DNA from: JAZKHT01 sp040385245
GTDB lineage: Bacteria > Pseudomonadota > Alphaproteobacteria > Rhodobacterales > Rhodobacteraceae
Length of the DNA stretch: 64,000 nt
Direction of reading: 5' to 3'
Assembly: GCA_040385245.1 (NCBI GenBank)
Contig: JAZKHT010000009.1
Coordinates: 1 to 64,000, forward strand
In this document: positions 26,686 through 35,523 of the stretch, piece by piece
Numbering within the stretch: the stretch's first letter is position 1
Layout: each line of letters starts with the position of its first letter
Notes under the pieces: generated by a model
Database searches by the model: none
What the model was told of the DNA's origin: nothing
Seen by the model: only the letters and a program-made list of their open reading frames with translations
Position numbers and translations under genes: made by a program

Positions 26686-27707
26686 TGCCTGCCGTTGAAT
26701 TCGACCGGGTGTCGATCGTCTTTGGCGACAACCCCGACCGCGCCCTGCCCCTGATGGACCAAGGCAAAAGCCGGGCCGAGGTGCAGCAACAGACCGGGCA
26801 GGTGCTGGGCGTGCATGATTGCAGCCTGACCGTGGCGACGGGTGAAATCCTAGTGCTGATGGGTCTGTCCGGGTCGGGCAAATCCACCCTGCTGCGCGGG
26901 GTCAATGCCCTGAACCCCGTGGTGCGGGGCGAGGTGCGGGTGAACGACGGCGACAAGATGGTGTCCGTCACCAAGGCCGGTCCCGAAACCCTGCGCAAAC
27001 TGCGGCTTGGCCGTGTTGCGATGGTATTTCAGGCCTTTGGCCTGCTGCCGTGGCGGACGGTGCGGGAAAACGTGGGGCTCGGGCTGGAACTGGCCGGGAT
27101 GCCGCCCGCAGAACGCCGGGGGCTGGTGGATGAACAACTTGCGCTGGTGAACCTGACGCAATGGGCCGAGCGCAAGGTGGGCGAATTGTCGGGGGGGATG
27201 CAGCAACGCGTCGGTCTGGCGCGCGCCTTTGTGACCCAAGCCCCGATCCTGCTGATGGACGAGCCGTTTTCCGCGCTGGATCCGCTGATCCGGGCACGGT
27301 TGCAGGATGAACTTCTGGATTTGCAGGCCAAGCTGAAACGCACGATCATCTTTGTGTCGCACGATCTGGACGAGGCGTTCAAGATCGGCAACCGCATCGC
27401 CCTGATGGACGGGGGCCGGATCGTCCAATGCGGCACCGCGCGCGAGATCATCGCAAATCCGGTGTCGGATTATGTGGCCGACTTTGTCGCCCACATGAAC
27501 CCACTGGGCGTCTTGACGGCCCGCGATGTCATGGTTGCGGGTTCCACCTCTGCCACGCTGTCCGTCGACGTTGACACGCCCGTGAAACAGGTGATGCAGA
27601 TGTTGAAGAACGGCGTGACCGAGGTTGGCGTCACGCAGGATGCCCATCCCATCGGCGTGATCCGGGCCGAGGCGGTGATGGCCAAGCTGATCAATCCGCG
27701 CGCCTAA
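26682..27707 (+). CDS. choV: Choline ABC transporter ATP-binding protein
   Basis: This 341-residue ATPase drives choline import. It has Walker A GLSGSGKST, the Q-loop VFQAFGLLPWRTV, the ABC signature LSGGMQQRVG, Walker B ILLMDEPFSALD and the H-loop VSHDLDE. The C-terminal part (about 275-341) resembles a single CBS-type unit (LTARDVMVAGSTSATL... VGVIRAEAVM), which in related ProV/OpuA proteins has regulatory roles. It overlaps choW by ATGA and overlaps the 3' end of the opposing gene at 27704 by four bases. Confidence 0.94.
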   Translation: MMPAVEFDRVSIVFGDNPDRALPLMDQGKSRAEVQQQTGQVLGVHDCSLTVATGEILVLMGLSGSGKSTLLRGVNALNPVVRGEVRVNDGDKMVSVTKAGPETLRKLRLGRVAMVFQAFGLLPWRTVRENVGLGLELAGMPPAERRGLVDEQLALVNLTQWAERKVGELSGGMQQRVGLARAFVTQAPILLMDEPFSALDPLIRARLQDELLDLQAKLKRTIIFVSHDLDEAFKIGNRIALMDGGRIVQCGTAREIIANPVSDYVADFVAHMNPLGVLTARDVMVAGSTSATLSVDVDTPVKQVMQMLKNGVTEVGVTQDAHPIGVIRAEAVMAKLINPRA

Positions 27708-28312
27708 TCCTGCCGGGAATAGGTCACAAGGCCCCAGTCGCCCATGAAATCGCGCAACTCCAGCGTCGTATCGTCGATATATTGCACCTGCCAGCAGGCT
27801 GCAGCATCAGGATCGCCGCCCAAAGCGTGCAGCACCAGTGCCGGACCGCCCGGTTCCACCCCATTGGCGCAAGTCGTGCCTGCGCTGATCAGATAGGCAC
27901 CGTTCACCTCGTCCGGTGGGGTGATCTCTTGCCATTCCAGCCCGCTGATGCGGAGGAAAAACGGCGTACCCTCGCCGTCAGGATGCCAATCGCCTTGCAG
28001 GGCGCGCAGCGTGTCCTGCAACAGGTCGTCGGGAACAACGGCAACCTCGGTCAAGTCCAGGTCGGCCGAGATATCGCCCATCGACAGCATCTCGCCCGCA
28101 AAGGTGACGGCTGTCATCGGGTCCAGCCCCGCCAGCAGCTTCGCCCCCATCGCGCCGTCAGCACGGACATAAAACCGGAAGCCGGACGCCACCAAGAGGC
28201 AATCAGCCCCGTCGCATCCGACAAAATAACCGCGTTCGTTGACGGGTTCCGCCAGCGCAGGGACCGCCAGGGGGATCAGGCCAAGCGCAACCGTCCAAAA
28301 CTGTTTCAACAC
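27704..28312 (-). CDS. Exported protein of unknown function
   Basis: This 202-residue protein has a signal peptide (cleavage near PALA-EP) and four or more cysteines (Cys-Asp-Gly-Ala-Asp-Cys early, others later), suggesting a disulfide-stabilised periplasmic protein. The start codon is GTG, with AGGA upstream. I do not recognise a family. Its 3' end overlaps the 3' end of choV by four bases in a tail-to-tail arrangement. It lies downstream of topA on the same strand, 40 bases away, so it may be read through from topA. Confidence 0.6.
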   Translation of the reverse strand: MLKQFWTVALGLIPLAVPALAEPVNERGYFVGCDGADCLLVASGFRFYVRADGAMGAKLLAGLDPMTAVTFAGEMLSMGDISADLDLTEVAVVPDDLLQDTLRALQGDWHPDGEGTPFFLRISGLEWQEITPPDEVNGAYLISAGTTCANGVEPGGPALVLHALGGDPDAAACWQVQYIDDTTLELRDFMGDWGLVTYSRQD

Positions 28313-28352
28313 GTCACTCGTCCTTCACACAGGTTGGGCCGGATGCCCCCGG

Positions 28353-31031
28353 TCATTCCACCACAGATTCAGTATCGGTGTCAGTAGGGGTTTGGGGCTT
28401 TGCCGTCTTCGGCTTTGCCGCTGTCTTTGGCTTTGCAGCGGCCTTGGGTTTGGCGGCGGCCTTCGGCTTTGCAGCAGCCTTGGCTTTTGCCGTCGTAGCG
28501 GATGCTGCCTTCGGCTTTGCCGCAGCTTTGGGTTTCGCTGCCGCCTTGGGTTTCGCGGATTTGGTCTTGCCGCCCTTGCCAGCCTTTTCATCGACCAGCG
28601 CCAGCGCCTCGTCCAGTGTCACAGCCTCGGGCGTCAGTTCCTTGGGCAGGGTCGCGTTGACCTTGCCCCATTTGACATACGGCCCGTAGCGCCCCGGCAT
28701 CACCTGCACCGGCCCGCCCGACGGGTGTTCGCCCAATTCACGCAAGGGACCGGCAGGGGCCGCTGCCCCCCTGCCTCGTGTCGCCTTTTGGGCCAGCACC
28801 TCGACCGCGCGGTTCATGCCGATGGTGAACACCTCGTCCACATCTGTGACGTTGGCATAGGTGGTGCCGTGCTTGATGTAGGGACCAAAACGGCCGATCC
28901 CCGCCTCGACCAGCACGCCGTCTTCGGGGTGCGGGCCGATGGGACGCGGCAGGTTCAGCAGTTGCAACCCCCGCTCCAGATCCATGCTTTCGGGCGACCA
29001 GCCCTTTGGCAGGCTGGCGCGCGGGGGTTTCGGGATTTCGGTCGTCGCCTCGCCCTTTTGGACATAGGGGCCAAAGCGCCCGGCCTTCAGGTGGATCGGC
29101 ACGCCATCGGGATCAAGGCCCAGCACACGTTCCGAACCGCCCTCTTCGTTGCCGGAAATGGGGCGGGTGTAGCGACATTCGGGATAGTTGCCGCAGCCGA
29201 TGAAGGCCCCGCCCGACCGCGCGGTTTTCAGATGCAGCCGCCCCGACCCGCAGGTGGGGCAAGACCGGGGGTCCGATCCGTCTTCTCGCAAGGGATAAAG
29301 GTGCGGCGCAAGGAATTCGTCAATCCGGTCAAGCACTTCACCAATCCGCAGATCGGCGGTTTCGGCGATGGCGGCAGAGAAATCACGCCAGAACCGGTGC
29401 AACACCTCTTTGTAATCCCGCTCGCCCGCGGACACGTCATCCAGTTGCGATTCCAGATCGGCGGTGAAATCGTATTCCACATATTTGCGGAAATAGTTCG
29501 ACAGGAACGCCGTCACCAGCCGCCCCTTGTCTTCGGGGATCAGGCGGTTCTTGTCCTTGCGGACGTATTCGCGGTCCACGATCGTGGTCAGGATGGACGC
29601 ATAGGTTGACGGGCGGCCAATGCCCAGTTCTTCCATCCGCTTGACCAAGGTCGCCTCGGTATAGCGGGGCGGGGCTTGGGTGAAATGCTGCTCGGGCGTG
29701 ATGGATTTCTTGTCAGCCACTTCGCCTTGCATGATTTGCGGCAGGCGGCCTTCGTCTTCGTCTTCGTCGTCGCGGCCTTCTTCGTAAATCTTCAGAAAGC
29801 CATCGAACAGCACGACCTGCCCGGTCGCGCGCAGGCCCACCTGACCATCTGCGCTGGCGACATCGACCGTGGTGCGTTCCATGCGGGCGGCGGCCATCTG
29901 GCTGGCGATGGTGCGCTTCCAGATCAGATCATACAGGCGGCGCTGGTCCACCTCGGCGGCGCGCAACTGTTCGGGTCCGAACCCCATGTCGGTGGGGCGG
30001 ATACATTCATGCGCTTCTTGCGCGTTCTTAGCCTTGTTTTTGTACATGCGCGGGCTGTCCGGCACATAGGTGGGCCCGAAGCGGCGCTTGATTTCATCGC
30101 GCGCAGCCATCACCGCCTCGGGCGCCATGTCGATGCCATCGGTCCGCATATAGGTGATATGCCCCGCCTCGTACAAACGCTGTGCGGCGTTCATGCATTG
30201 CTTGGCCCCCATGCCGAACTTGCGGCTGGCCTCTTGCTGCAAGGTCGATGTCATGAAGGGCGGATAGGGGTTGCGGCTGGCGGGTTTCGCCTCGACCGAC
30301 TGCACGGTCAACGCGCGCGAGGTGACGGCCTGCACCGCAATTTCGGCGGCCTCGGACGTGGGGATGTCGAACTTGCCCAGCTTTTTGCCGCCAAGAACGG
30401 TCAGGCGGGCCTCATAATCCTGACCGCGCGGGGTCGCAAGCAAGGCGCCGACGGTCCAGAATTCCTGCGCGCGAAACGCCTCGATCTCCATCTCGCGCTC
30501 GACGATCAGGCGCAGGCACACCGATTGCACGCGGCCTGCCGATTTCGCCCCCGGCAGCTTTCGCCACAGCACAGGCGACAGGGTGAATCCCACCAGATAA
30601 TCCAGCGCGCGGCGGGCCAGATACGCCTCGACCAGCGGGCCATCGACCTGACGCGGGTTCTTCATCGCCTCGGTCACGGCGGCCTTGGTGATGGCGTTAA
30701 ATGTGACGCGGCTGACCTTTTTGCCCTTTTTCAAGGACGAGGCCAGCGCCTCTTGCAGGTGCCAGGAAATCGCCTCGCCTTCGCGGTCAGGGTCGGTCGC
30801 AAGGATCAGCTCGTCATCGGTCTTCAACGCCTCGGCAATCGCGCGAACGTGTTTCTTGCTGTCGGCGGCAATTTCCCAAGTCATCGCGAAATCATGCTCC
30901 GGGTCGACCGAACCGTCTTTTGGCGGCAGATCGCGGACATGGCCGTACGAGGCAAGAACCGTATAGTTGGAGCCAAGATATTTGTTGATTGTCTTGGCCT
31001 TGGCCGGTGACTCGACGACGACGACTGCCAT
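28353..31031 (-). CDS. topA: DNA topoisomerase I
   Basis: This 892-residue enzyme relaxes negative supercoils. It begins with the Toprim domain (VVVESPAKAKTINKYLG), carries the catalytic tyrosine at about residue 294 in YMRTDGID, and has one clear C4 zinc finger (CPTCGSGRLHL... CGNYPECRY) followed by three GRFGPY/GRYGPY repeats. The last 70 or so residues are an extreme Lys/Ala/Pro low-complexity tail with AAAKPK units, a common DNA-binding extension. dprA lies upstream on the same strand but 396 bases away, so topA probably has its own promoter. Confidence 0.96.
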   Translation of the reverse strand: MAVVVVESPAKAKTINKYLGSNYTVLASYGHVRDLPPKDGSVDPEHDFAMTWEIAADSKKHVRAIAEALKTDDELILATDPDREGEAISWHLQEALASSLKKGKKVSRVTFNAITKAAVTEAMKNPRQVDGPLVEAYLARRALDYLVGFTLSPVLWRKLPGAKSAGRVQSVCLRLIVEREMEIEAFRAQEFWTVGALLATPRGQDYEARLTVLGGKKLGKFDIPTSEAAEIAVQAVTSRALTVQSVEAKPASRNPYPPFMTSTLQQEASRKFGMGAKQCMNAAQRLYEAGHITYMRTDGIDMAPEAVMAARDEIKRRFGPTYVPDSPRMYKNKAKNAQEAHECIRPTDMGFGPEQLRAAEVDQRRLYDLIWKRTIASQMAAARMERTTVDVASADGQVGLRATGQVVLFDGFLKIYEEGRDDEDEDEGRLPQIMQGEVADKKSITPEQHFTQAPPRYTEATLVKRMEELGIGRPSTYASILTTIVDREYVRKDKNRLIPEDKGRLVTAFLSNYFRKYVEYDFTADLESQLDDVSAGERDYKEVLHRFWRDFSAAIAETADLRIGEVLDRIDEFLAPHLYPLREDGSDPRSCPTCGSGRLHLKTARSGGAFIGCGNYPECRYTRPISGNEEGGSERVLGLDPDGVPIHLKAGRFGPYVQKGEATTEIPKPPRASLPKGWSPESMDLERGLQLLNLPRPIGPHPEDGVLVEAGIGRFGPYIKHGTTYANVTDVDEVFTIGMNRAVEVLAQKATRGRGAAAPAGPLRELGEHPSGGPVQVMPGRYGPYVKWGKVNATLPKELTPEAVTLDEALALVDEKAGKGGKTKSAKPKAAAKPKAAAKPKAASATTAKAKAAAKPKAAAKPKAAAKPKTAAKPKTAKPQTPTDTDTESVVE
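28356..28575 (-). repeat. Low-complexity repeat coding the TopA Lys/Ala-rich tail
   Basis: The DNA repeats short GCN/AAR/CCN units with a period of about 12-18 bases that encode the Ala-Ala-Ala-Lys-Pro-Lys motif many times. It is likely to vary in copy number by slippage. The feature lies within topA. Confidence 0.7.
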
Positions 31032-31268
31032 GAACTACCCTTTTATGCCCCGGACCAACAGCGCGGCAAGATGTGGGGATAGGGGTCCGCTTGTCAATGC
31101 GGCCCTTGCACCGGTTGCGAAATGCGATCTGGCGGGGCTTTTTCTGGATCCCCTCATGGCGCACGCCGCGTTCCTATGCGAAAGGGTTTTGACCATTAAT
31201 AAGTCTTAATTATTTGGTGATGTCCGCGATGTGCAGATGATTGCAATATTCACAGTGAGTGTTTTGTC
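31032..31268. other. AT-rich intergenic stretch upstream of topA
   Basis: This is the topA 5' region on the minus strand. A markedly AT-rich segment lies at 31190-31220 (ATTAATAAGTCTTAATTATT), unlike the GC-rich surroundings, and is the best place for a promoter. I cannot assign -35 and -10 boxes with confidence. Confidence 0.4.
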
Positions 31269-31427
31269 ATGATAGGACGTGGTGTTACCGCAGGTTTAAG
31301 TCGGGTTTTGACCGGACCTGAAATGGCTGTCAGACGCCGTATGGGCGATTGGCGGGCAGGTGGTTTCCTGATCGCTTTGATCTTGTGGAGCGCACTGGGC
31401 GCTGTGCTGCTGCGCGTTCTGTGGTGA
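31269..31427 (+). CDS. Possible 52-residue single-helix membrane protein
   Basis: An open frame codes for a short basic N-terminal part (about 30 residues with several Arg) followed by a clear transmembrane helix (GGFLIALILWSALGAVLLRVLW). It runs on the plus strand between topA and dprA, both minus, and ends exactly one base before the dprA stop. The ribosome-binding sequence is weak (AGTGAGTG). The amphipathic/hydrophobic pattern is more protein-like than expected by chance, but no family is recognised. Confidence 0.4.
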   Translation: MIGRGVTAGLSRVLTGPEMAVRRRMGDWRAGGFLIALILWSALGAVLLRVLW

Positions 31428-32573
31428 TCACCCGGTCCGCGACAACAGCCCCCCAGCCGCGCGGATGATCTTCCCCTCAAGCTCCAGCGTGACCAGTTCG
31501 GATGCCACGGCATGTGCGGGCAGGGCCAGATCGCGGATCAGTTGATCTTCGGCAAGGGGGCTGGGGCCAAGGCGCGACAGAATCTGTCCGTGCAGGGCCG
31601 CGATTTCCGGCAGGGGCCTGCGCGCGGGCACCGGGCCGGGCAAGGGCGGGCGGGTGTCCACCGCGTCCGCGGTGACGCGGGGACGCTGTGCGCCGATCGC
31701 TTCCAGCACATCGGCTGCTCCGCGCACCAATGTCGCCCCGTCGCGGATCAGCATGTTGCACCCCGCCGCCCGCGCATCAAAGGGGTGACCCGGCACGGCC
31801 AACACCTCGCGCCCCAGATCGGCGGCATCGCGGGCGGTGATCAGACTGCCGGACCGGGCCGCAGCCTCGACCACCACCACGGCGCGGGACAGCGCGGCAA
31901 TGACGCGGTTGCGCAGCGGAAAGTGGCGGGCTTGCGGCACCAACCCCAGCGGCTGATCCGACAGTCGGCAGCCACGCGCTGCAATTTCTGCGGCAAGGCT
32001 GGTGTTTTCTTCGGGATAAATCACGTCCACCCCGCCCGCCATCACGGCAATGGTGCCAGTGGCAAGGGCCGCACGATGCGCCTCGGTGTCGATGCCACGC
32101 GCAAGGCCGGAGATAACAACCTGTCCCGCCTCTCCCAGCGTTTCCGACAACCGCTTTGCCATCCGCAGCCCAAGGCTGGATGCGTTGCGCGCCCCCACCA
32201 TCGCAATGCAGGGCTGCTGCAACAGCGATATGTCGCCAAGGGCCCAAAGAACCGGGGGCGCATCGGCCACATCCGCCAGCGCCGCCGGATAGTCCGGCGC
32301 GCCGTGGCACAACAGGACCGCCCCCGCCAGACGGCCTTGGGTCATTTCGTGCAGCACAACTTCCTCAGGGCAAACGGCGTAGTTTTGCACCCCAGACGCC
32401 CGGGCGATGTCCGGCAGGGCCTGCAACGCCACCACCGCACTGCCGTGTTCGGCCATCAGCCGATGCCATGTCACCGCCCCCACACGGCGAGAGCGGATCA
32501 GTTGCAGGCGGGCAAGACGCTCCTCCTCGGTCAGACCGCCGTGGGCTTGGGAATGGGTATGGCCGTCGGGCAT
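31428..32573 (-). CDS. dprA: DNA-processing protein DprA
   Basis: This 381-residue protein binds incoming single-stranded DNA and loads RecA during natural transformation. It has the Rossmann-like DprA core (AMVGARNASSLGLRMAKRLSE, VVISGLARGIDTEAHRAAL, GGVDVIYPEEN, FPLRNRVIAALS, ARSGSLITARDA) and a C-terminal winged-helix-like region. ATG 32573 with AGG sequences upstream is preferred; a GTG at 32594 in frame would add seven residues. It is divergent from the aminotransferase at 32764. A complete dprA suggests capacity for DNA uptake or gene-transfer-agent reception. Confidence 0.92.
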   Translation of the reverse strand: MPDGHTHSQAHGGLTEEERLARLQLIRSRRVGAVTWHRLMAEHGSAVVALQALPDIARASGVQNYAVCPEEVVLHEMTQGRLAGAVLLCHGAPDYPAALADVADAPPVLWALGDISLLQQPCIAMVGARNASSLGLRMAKRLSETLGEAGQVVISGLARGIDTEAHRAALATGTIAVMAGGVDVIYPEENTSLAAEIAARGCRLSDQPLGLVPQARHFPLRNRVIAALSRAVVVVEAAARSGSLITARDAADLGREVLAVPGHPFDARAAGCNMLIRDGATLVRGAADVLEAIGAQRPRVTADAVDTRPPLPGPVPARRPLPEIAALHGQILSRLGPSPLAEDQLIRDLALPAHAVASELVTLELEGKIIRAAGGLLSRTG

Positions 32574-32763
32574 CCTGCACCTGTTCTGCTGCACGATTCG
32601 CAGGTTGACCGCACAGGGTTAACAACAGGTGAACGCCTCAACCCCTGCGAGCGACGAAAAGGCGCGCGGTTGCGTCGCGGATCACCATTGAAGCCGCGCG
32701 CAAAGTTTGATCAAATATGCGCAATGATTTTCGCCCCAAAGGGGGGCAGGAATGGAGCCCGTG

Positions 32764-34047
32764 ATGTCCGCCATGCTGAACGCAGATGTAGCCCGCCGCC
32801 GTGACGACGCGATTTCGCGCGGCGTGGGCATGATGACCCAGATTTACGCCGACCGGGCGCTGAATTCTGAAATCTGGGACATCGAGGGCAACCGCTACAT
32901 CGACTTTGGCGCAGGCATCGCGGTGGTCAACACCGGCCACTGCCACCCCAAGGTGATGGCCGCCGTGGCACATCAGATGACCAAGTTCACCCACACCTGC
33001 CATCAGGTGCTGCCGTACGAGCCCTATATCCGTCTGGCCGAACGCCTGAACGCCGCCGTGCCGGGCGATTTCGCCAAGAAGACGATCTTTGTGACAACAG
33101 GTGCCGAGGCGGTTGAAAACGCGGTCAAGATCGCCCGCATCGCCACGGGGCGCACCGGCGTCATCGCCTTTGGTGGCGCATTCCACGGGCGGACCTTCAT
33201 GGGCATGTCGCTGACCGGCAAGGTAGAGCCTTACAAGAAAGGCTTTGGCGCGATGATGCCCGATGTCTGGCACGTCCCCTTCCCGCAGGATGTGCATGGC
33301 ATTTCGACCGCCGATGCGATGGCGGGGATCACCAAGCTGTTCAAGGCCGATCTGGACCCGGCCCGTGTCGCCGCGATCATCTTCGAACCGGTGCAGGGCG
33401 AGGGTGGTTTCTATCCCGCCCCTGTCGATCTGGTCCGCGCCTTGCGCAAGCTGTGCGACGAGCACGGCATCCTGCTGATTGCCGACGAGGTGCAGACCGG
33501 CTTTGCCCGCACCGGCACGCTGTTCGCAATGGAAGGCTACGGCGTCGCTGCCGACATCACCACGATGGCCAAAGGTCTGGCGGGCGGCTTGCCGCTGGCC
33601 GCAGTGACCGGCCGGGCCGAGGTGATGGACGCGGCCCACCCCGGCGGTCTGGGCGGCACCTATGGCGGCAACCCGTTGGGGATTGCGGCAAGCCATGCCG
33701 TGCTGGACGTGATCGAGGAAGAAGACCTGTGCGCCCGCGCCAACGAACTGGGCAGCCGCCTGAAACAACGGCTGGAGGCGCTGCGGTCGATCACGCCCGA
33801 GATCATCGATATCCGCGGCCCCGGTTTCATGGTGGCCGTGGAATTCGCCAACCCGTCCAACCACGAACCCGACGCCGGTTTCACCAACCGCGTGCGGATG
33901 GAGGCGCTGAAGCGCGGCCTGATCCTGCTGACCTGCGGCGTCTATGGCAACGTCATCCGTTTCCTGGCGCCCATCACCATCCCGGACGCGCATTTCGAAG
34001 AGGCGATGGTCATCCTTGAGGCATCGGTCGCCGCAGCACGGGTGTAA
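32764..34047 (+). CDS. gabT: Class III aminotransferase, 4-aminobutyrate transaminase type
   Basis: This 427-residue PLP enzyme transfers an amino group from 4-aminobutyrate, or a similar omega-amino acid, to 2-oxoglutarate. Motifs include the phosphate-binding GAEAVENAVKIAR, FHGRTFMGMSLTGK, the PLP-contacting ADEVQTGFARTG and the Schiff-base lysine in TTMAKGLAGGLPL. The GGTYGGNPLG segment fits GabT. ATG 32764 is chosen because GGAG lies six bases upstream; an in-frame ATG at 32752 is possible. The precise substrate (GABA, 5-aminovalerate or taurine-like) is not decided by sequence alone. Confidence 0.87.
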   Translation: MSAMLNADVARRRDDAISRGVGMMTQIYADRALNSEIWDIEGNRYIDFGAGIAVVNTGHCHPKVMAAVAHQMTKFTHTCHQVLPYEPYIRLAERLNAAVPGDFAKKTIFVTTGAEAVENAVKIARIATGRTGVIAFGGAFHGRTFMGMSLTGKVEPYKKGFGAMMPDVWHVPFPQDVHGISTADAMAGITKLFKADLDPARVAAIIFEPVQGEGGFYPAPVDLVRALRKLCDEHGILLIADEVQTGFARTGTLFAMEGYGVAADITTMAKGLAGGLPLAAVTGRAEVMDAAHPGGLGGTYGGNPLGIAASHAVLDVIEEEDLCARANELGSRLKQRLEALRSITPEIIDIRGPGFMVAVEFANPSNHEPDAGFTNRVRMEALKRGLILLTCGVYGNVIRFLAPITIPDAHFEEAMVILEASVAAARV

Positions 34048-34070
34048 TCCGGGCGCACCAAGCCAATGCA

Positions 34071-34121
34071 GCGGGGGGCCAGCCCCCCGCACCCCCCGGG
34101 ATATTTAAGAACAGATGAAAG
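34071..34121 (+). repeat. REP-like intergenic element, copy 1
   Basis: A GC-rich palindrome (GCGGGGGGCCAGCCCCCCGC) is followed by ACCCCCCGGGATATTTAAG and an A/G-rich tail. Related copies lie at 39110-39161 (reverse) and 62534-62582. It sits just after the aminotransferase gene. Confidence 0.8.
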
Positions 34122-34187
34122 GGCCGCTTTGCGATTGGCAAGGTGGCCCTTCGGCGTTTATGAGGCGGTGAACAAACGCAGGGTTCC

Positions 34188-34922
34188 ATGACCGTTTCCC
34201 CCGACAGTGGCATCGTTCTGACAGACGCCTCCTATACCGTGGCGGGGAAGGTGATCCTGTCGGGCCTGTCGCTGACCCTGACCGAAGCGCGGATCGGGAT
34301 TGTCGGGCGGAACGGATCGGGCAAATCCACGTTGCTGCGCCTGATGGCGGGGTTGATCCCGGCCACATCCGGCACGGTGCGGGTGGATGGCATTGACCCC
34401 GCGCGCGACCGCAAGGCAATGCTGGCGCGCCTTGGTATCCTGTTCCAGAACCCCGACCATCAGATCCTGTTTCCGACGGTCGAGGAAGAACTGGCCTTTG
34501 GTCTGCACCAGATGGGGCACAGCACAGGGGCCGCGCGTGAAGCCGTTCGTACCCTGTTGGTCAGCGAGGGCCGCGCGCATTGGGCCGCAGCCCCCACGCA
34601 GACCTTAAGTCAGGGGCAACGACACTATCTGTGCCTGCTGGCGGTGCTACTGATGGCCCCCGGAACCATCCTGCTGGACGAACCCTTTGCCGGGCTTGAT
34701 CTGCCGACGCAGGGGCGGCTGGCGCGGCGGCTGGCGGCGCTGCCGCAGCGCTTGGTGACCATCTCGCACGATCCGGCGTCGGTTGCCGGGTGTGACCGGG
34801 TGATCTGGCTGGACGCGGGCCGCGTGCGGGCGGATGGACCGGCGGGGCCGGTGCTGGCAGCATTCGTGGACGAAATGGCGCGGTTGGGGGATCTGGATGC
34901 TGACGCTGACTTCGACCGTTGA
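34188..34922 (+). CDS. bioM: Biotin ECF transporter ATPase
   Basis: This 244-residue ABC ATPase powers the energy-coupling-factor importer for biotin with BioN and BioY. It has Walker A GRNGSGKST, Q-loop FQNPDHQIL typical of ECF ATPases, Walker B ILLDEPFAGLD, and a signature written LSQGQRH rather than LSGGQ. The next gene, bioN, starts inside its 3' end (26-base overlap). The gene order bioM-bioN-bioY is that of alphaproteobacterial BioMNY. Confidence 0.92.
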   Translation: MTVSPDSGIVLTDASYTVAGKVILSGLSLTLTEARIGIVGRNGSGKSTLLRLMAGLIPATSGTVRVDGIDPARDRKAMLARLGILFQNPDHQILFPTVEEELAFGLHQMGHSTGAAREAVRTLLVSEGRAHWAAAPTQTLSQGQRHYLCLLAVLLMAPGTILLDEPFAGLDLPTQGRLARRLAALPQRLVTISHDPASVAGCDRVIWLDAGRVRADGPAGPVLAAFVDEMARLGDLDADADFDR

Positions 34923-35496
34923 GACGCCGCTGCACGGCGTGCGCGCGGGGATAAAGCTCGCGGCACTGTGCGTGTTCACCGCCCTGCTGTTTCAAATGCA
35001 GGGGCCTGTGGCGCTGGCAACCGCCGCCGCCGGGGTGGCGTTGGTCTATGCAGCCTTTGGGATGGGCTTTGCCGCGCAGGGGGTACGGCTGTTGCGCCCG
35101 CTTTGGCCCTTTGCCGTGGTGATCGGGGTCTGGCATCTTTGGACGGCTGATCTGGCAGGCGGCGCGGTTATCCTGTTGCGCCTGTTCACGGCGGTTGCGG
35201 CGGCGAACCTTGTGACGATGACCACGCGTCTGTCCGACATGATCGCGGTGATCGAGCGTTTGGCAGCCCCCCTGCGCCATGCGGGCCTGCCGCCGCGCAG
35301 GCTGGCACTGGCCTTCGCGCTCGTGATCCGGTTCATCCCCGTCCTGTCCGACAGGATGCGTCAGATCACCGCGGCGTGGCGCGCGCGCAGCCCGCGCCGC
35401 CCCGGTTGGCGCGTGCTACTGCCTGCCACGCTTGCCGCCCTTGACGACGCCGACCACGTGGCAGAGGCCTTGCGCGCGCGGGGCGGGGTGGGCTAA
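34897..35496 (+). CDS. bioN: Biotin ECF transporter transmembrane coupling protein
   Basis: This 199-residue EcfT-type protein couples the BioM ATPase to the biotin-binding BioY. It has about four to five helices and the cytosolic Ala-Arg-Gly type coupling motifs, here ARSPRRP in the middle and ALRARG at the C terminus. It overlaps bioM by 26 bases, with a GGGGGA ribosome-binding sequence inside bioM. The ATG at 34897 is the only start with such a site. Confidence 0.9.
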   Translation: MLTLTSTVETPLHGVRAGIKLAALCVFTALLFQMQGPVALATAAAGVALVYAAFGMGFAAQGVRLLRPLWPFAVVIGVWHLWTADLAGGAVILLRLFTAVAAANLVTMTTRLSDMIAVIERLAAPLRHAGLPPRRLALAFALVIRFIPVLSDRMRQITAAWRARSPRRPGWRVLLPATLAALDDADHVAEALRARGGVG

Positions 35497-35523
35497 CCCT
35501 GCGCACAACAACCGGAGAGACCG

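Noticed and set aside
34048..34187. A BioR operator before bioMNY
   Set aside because: No TTATNNATAA-type palindrome is visible; the region holds the REP-like element instead.
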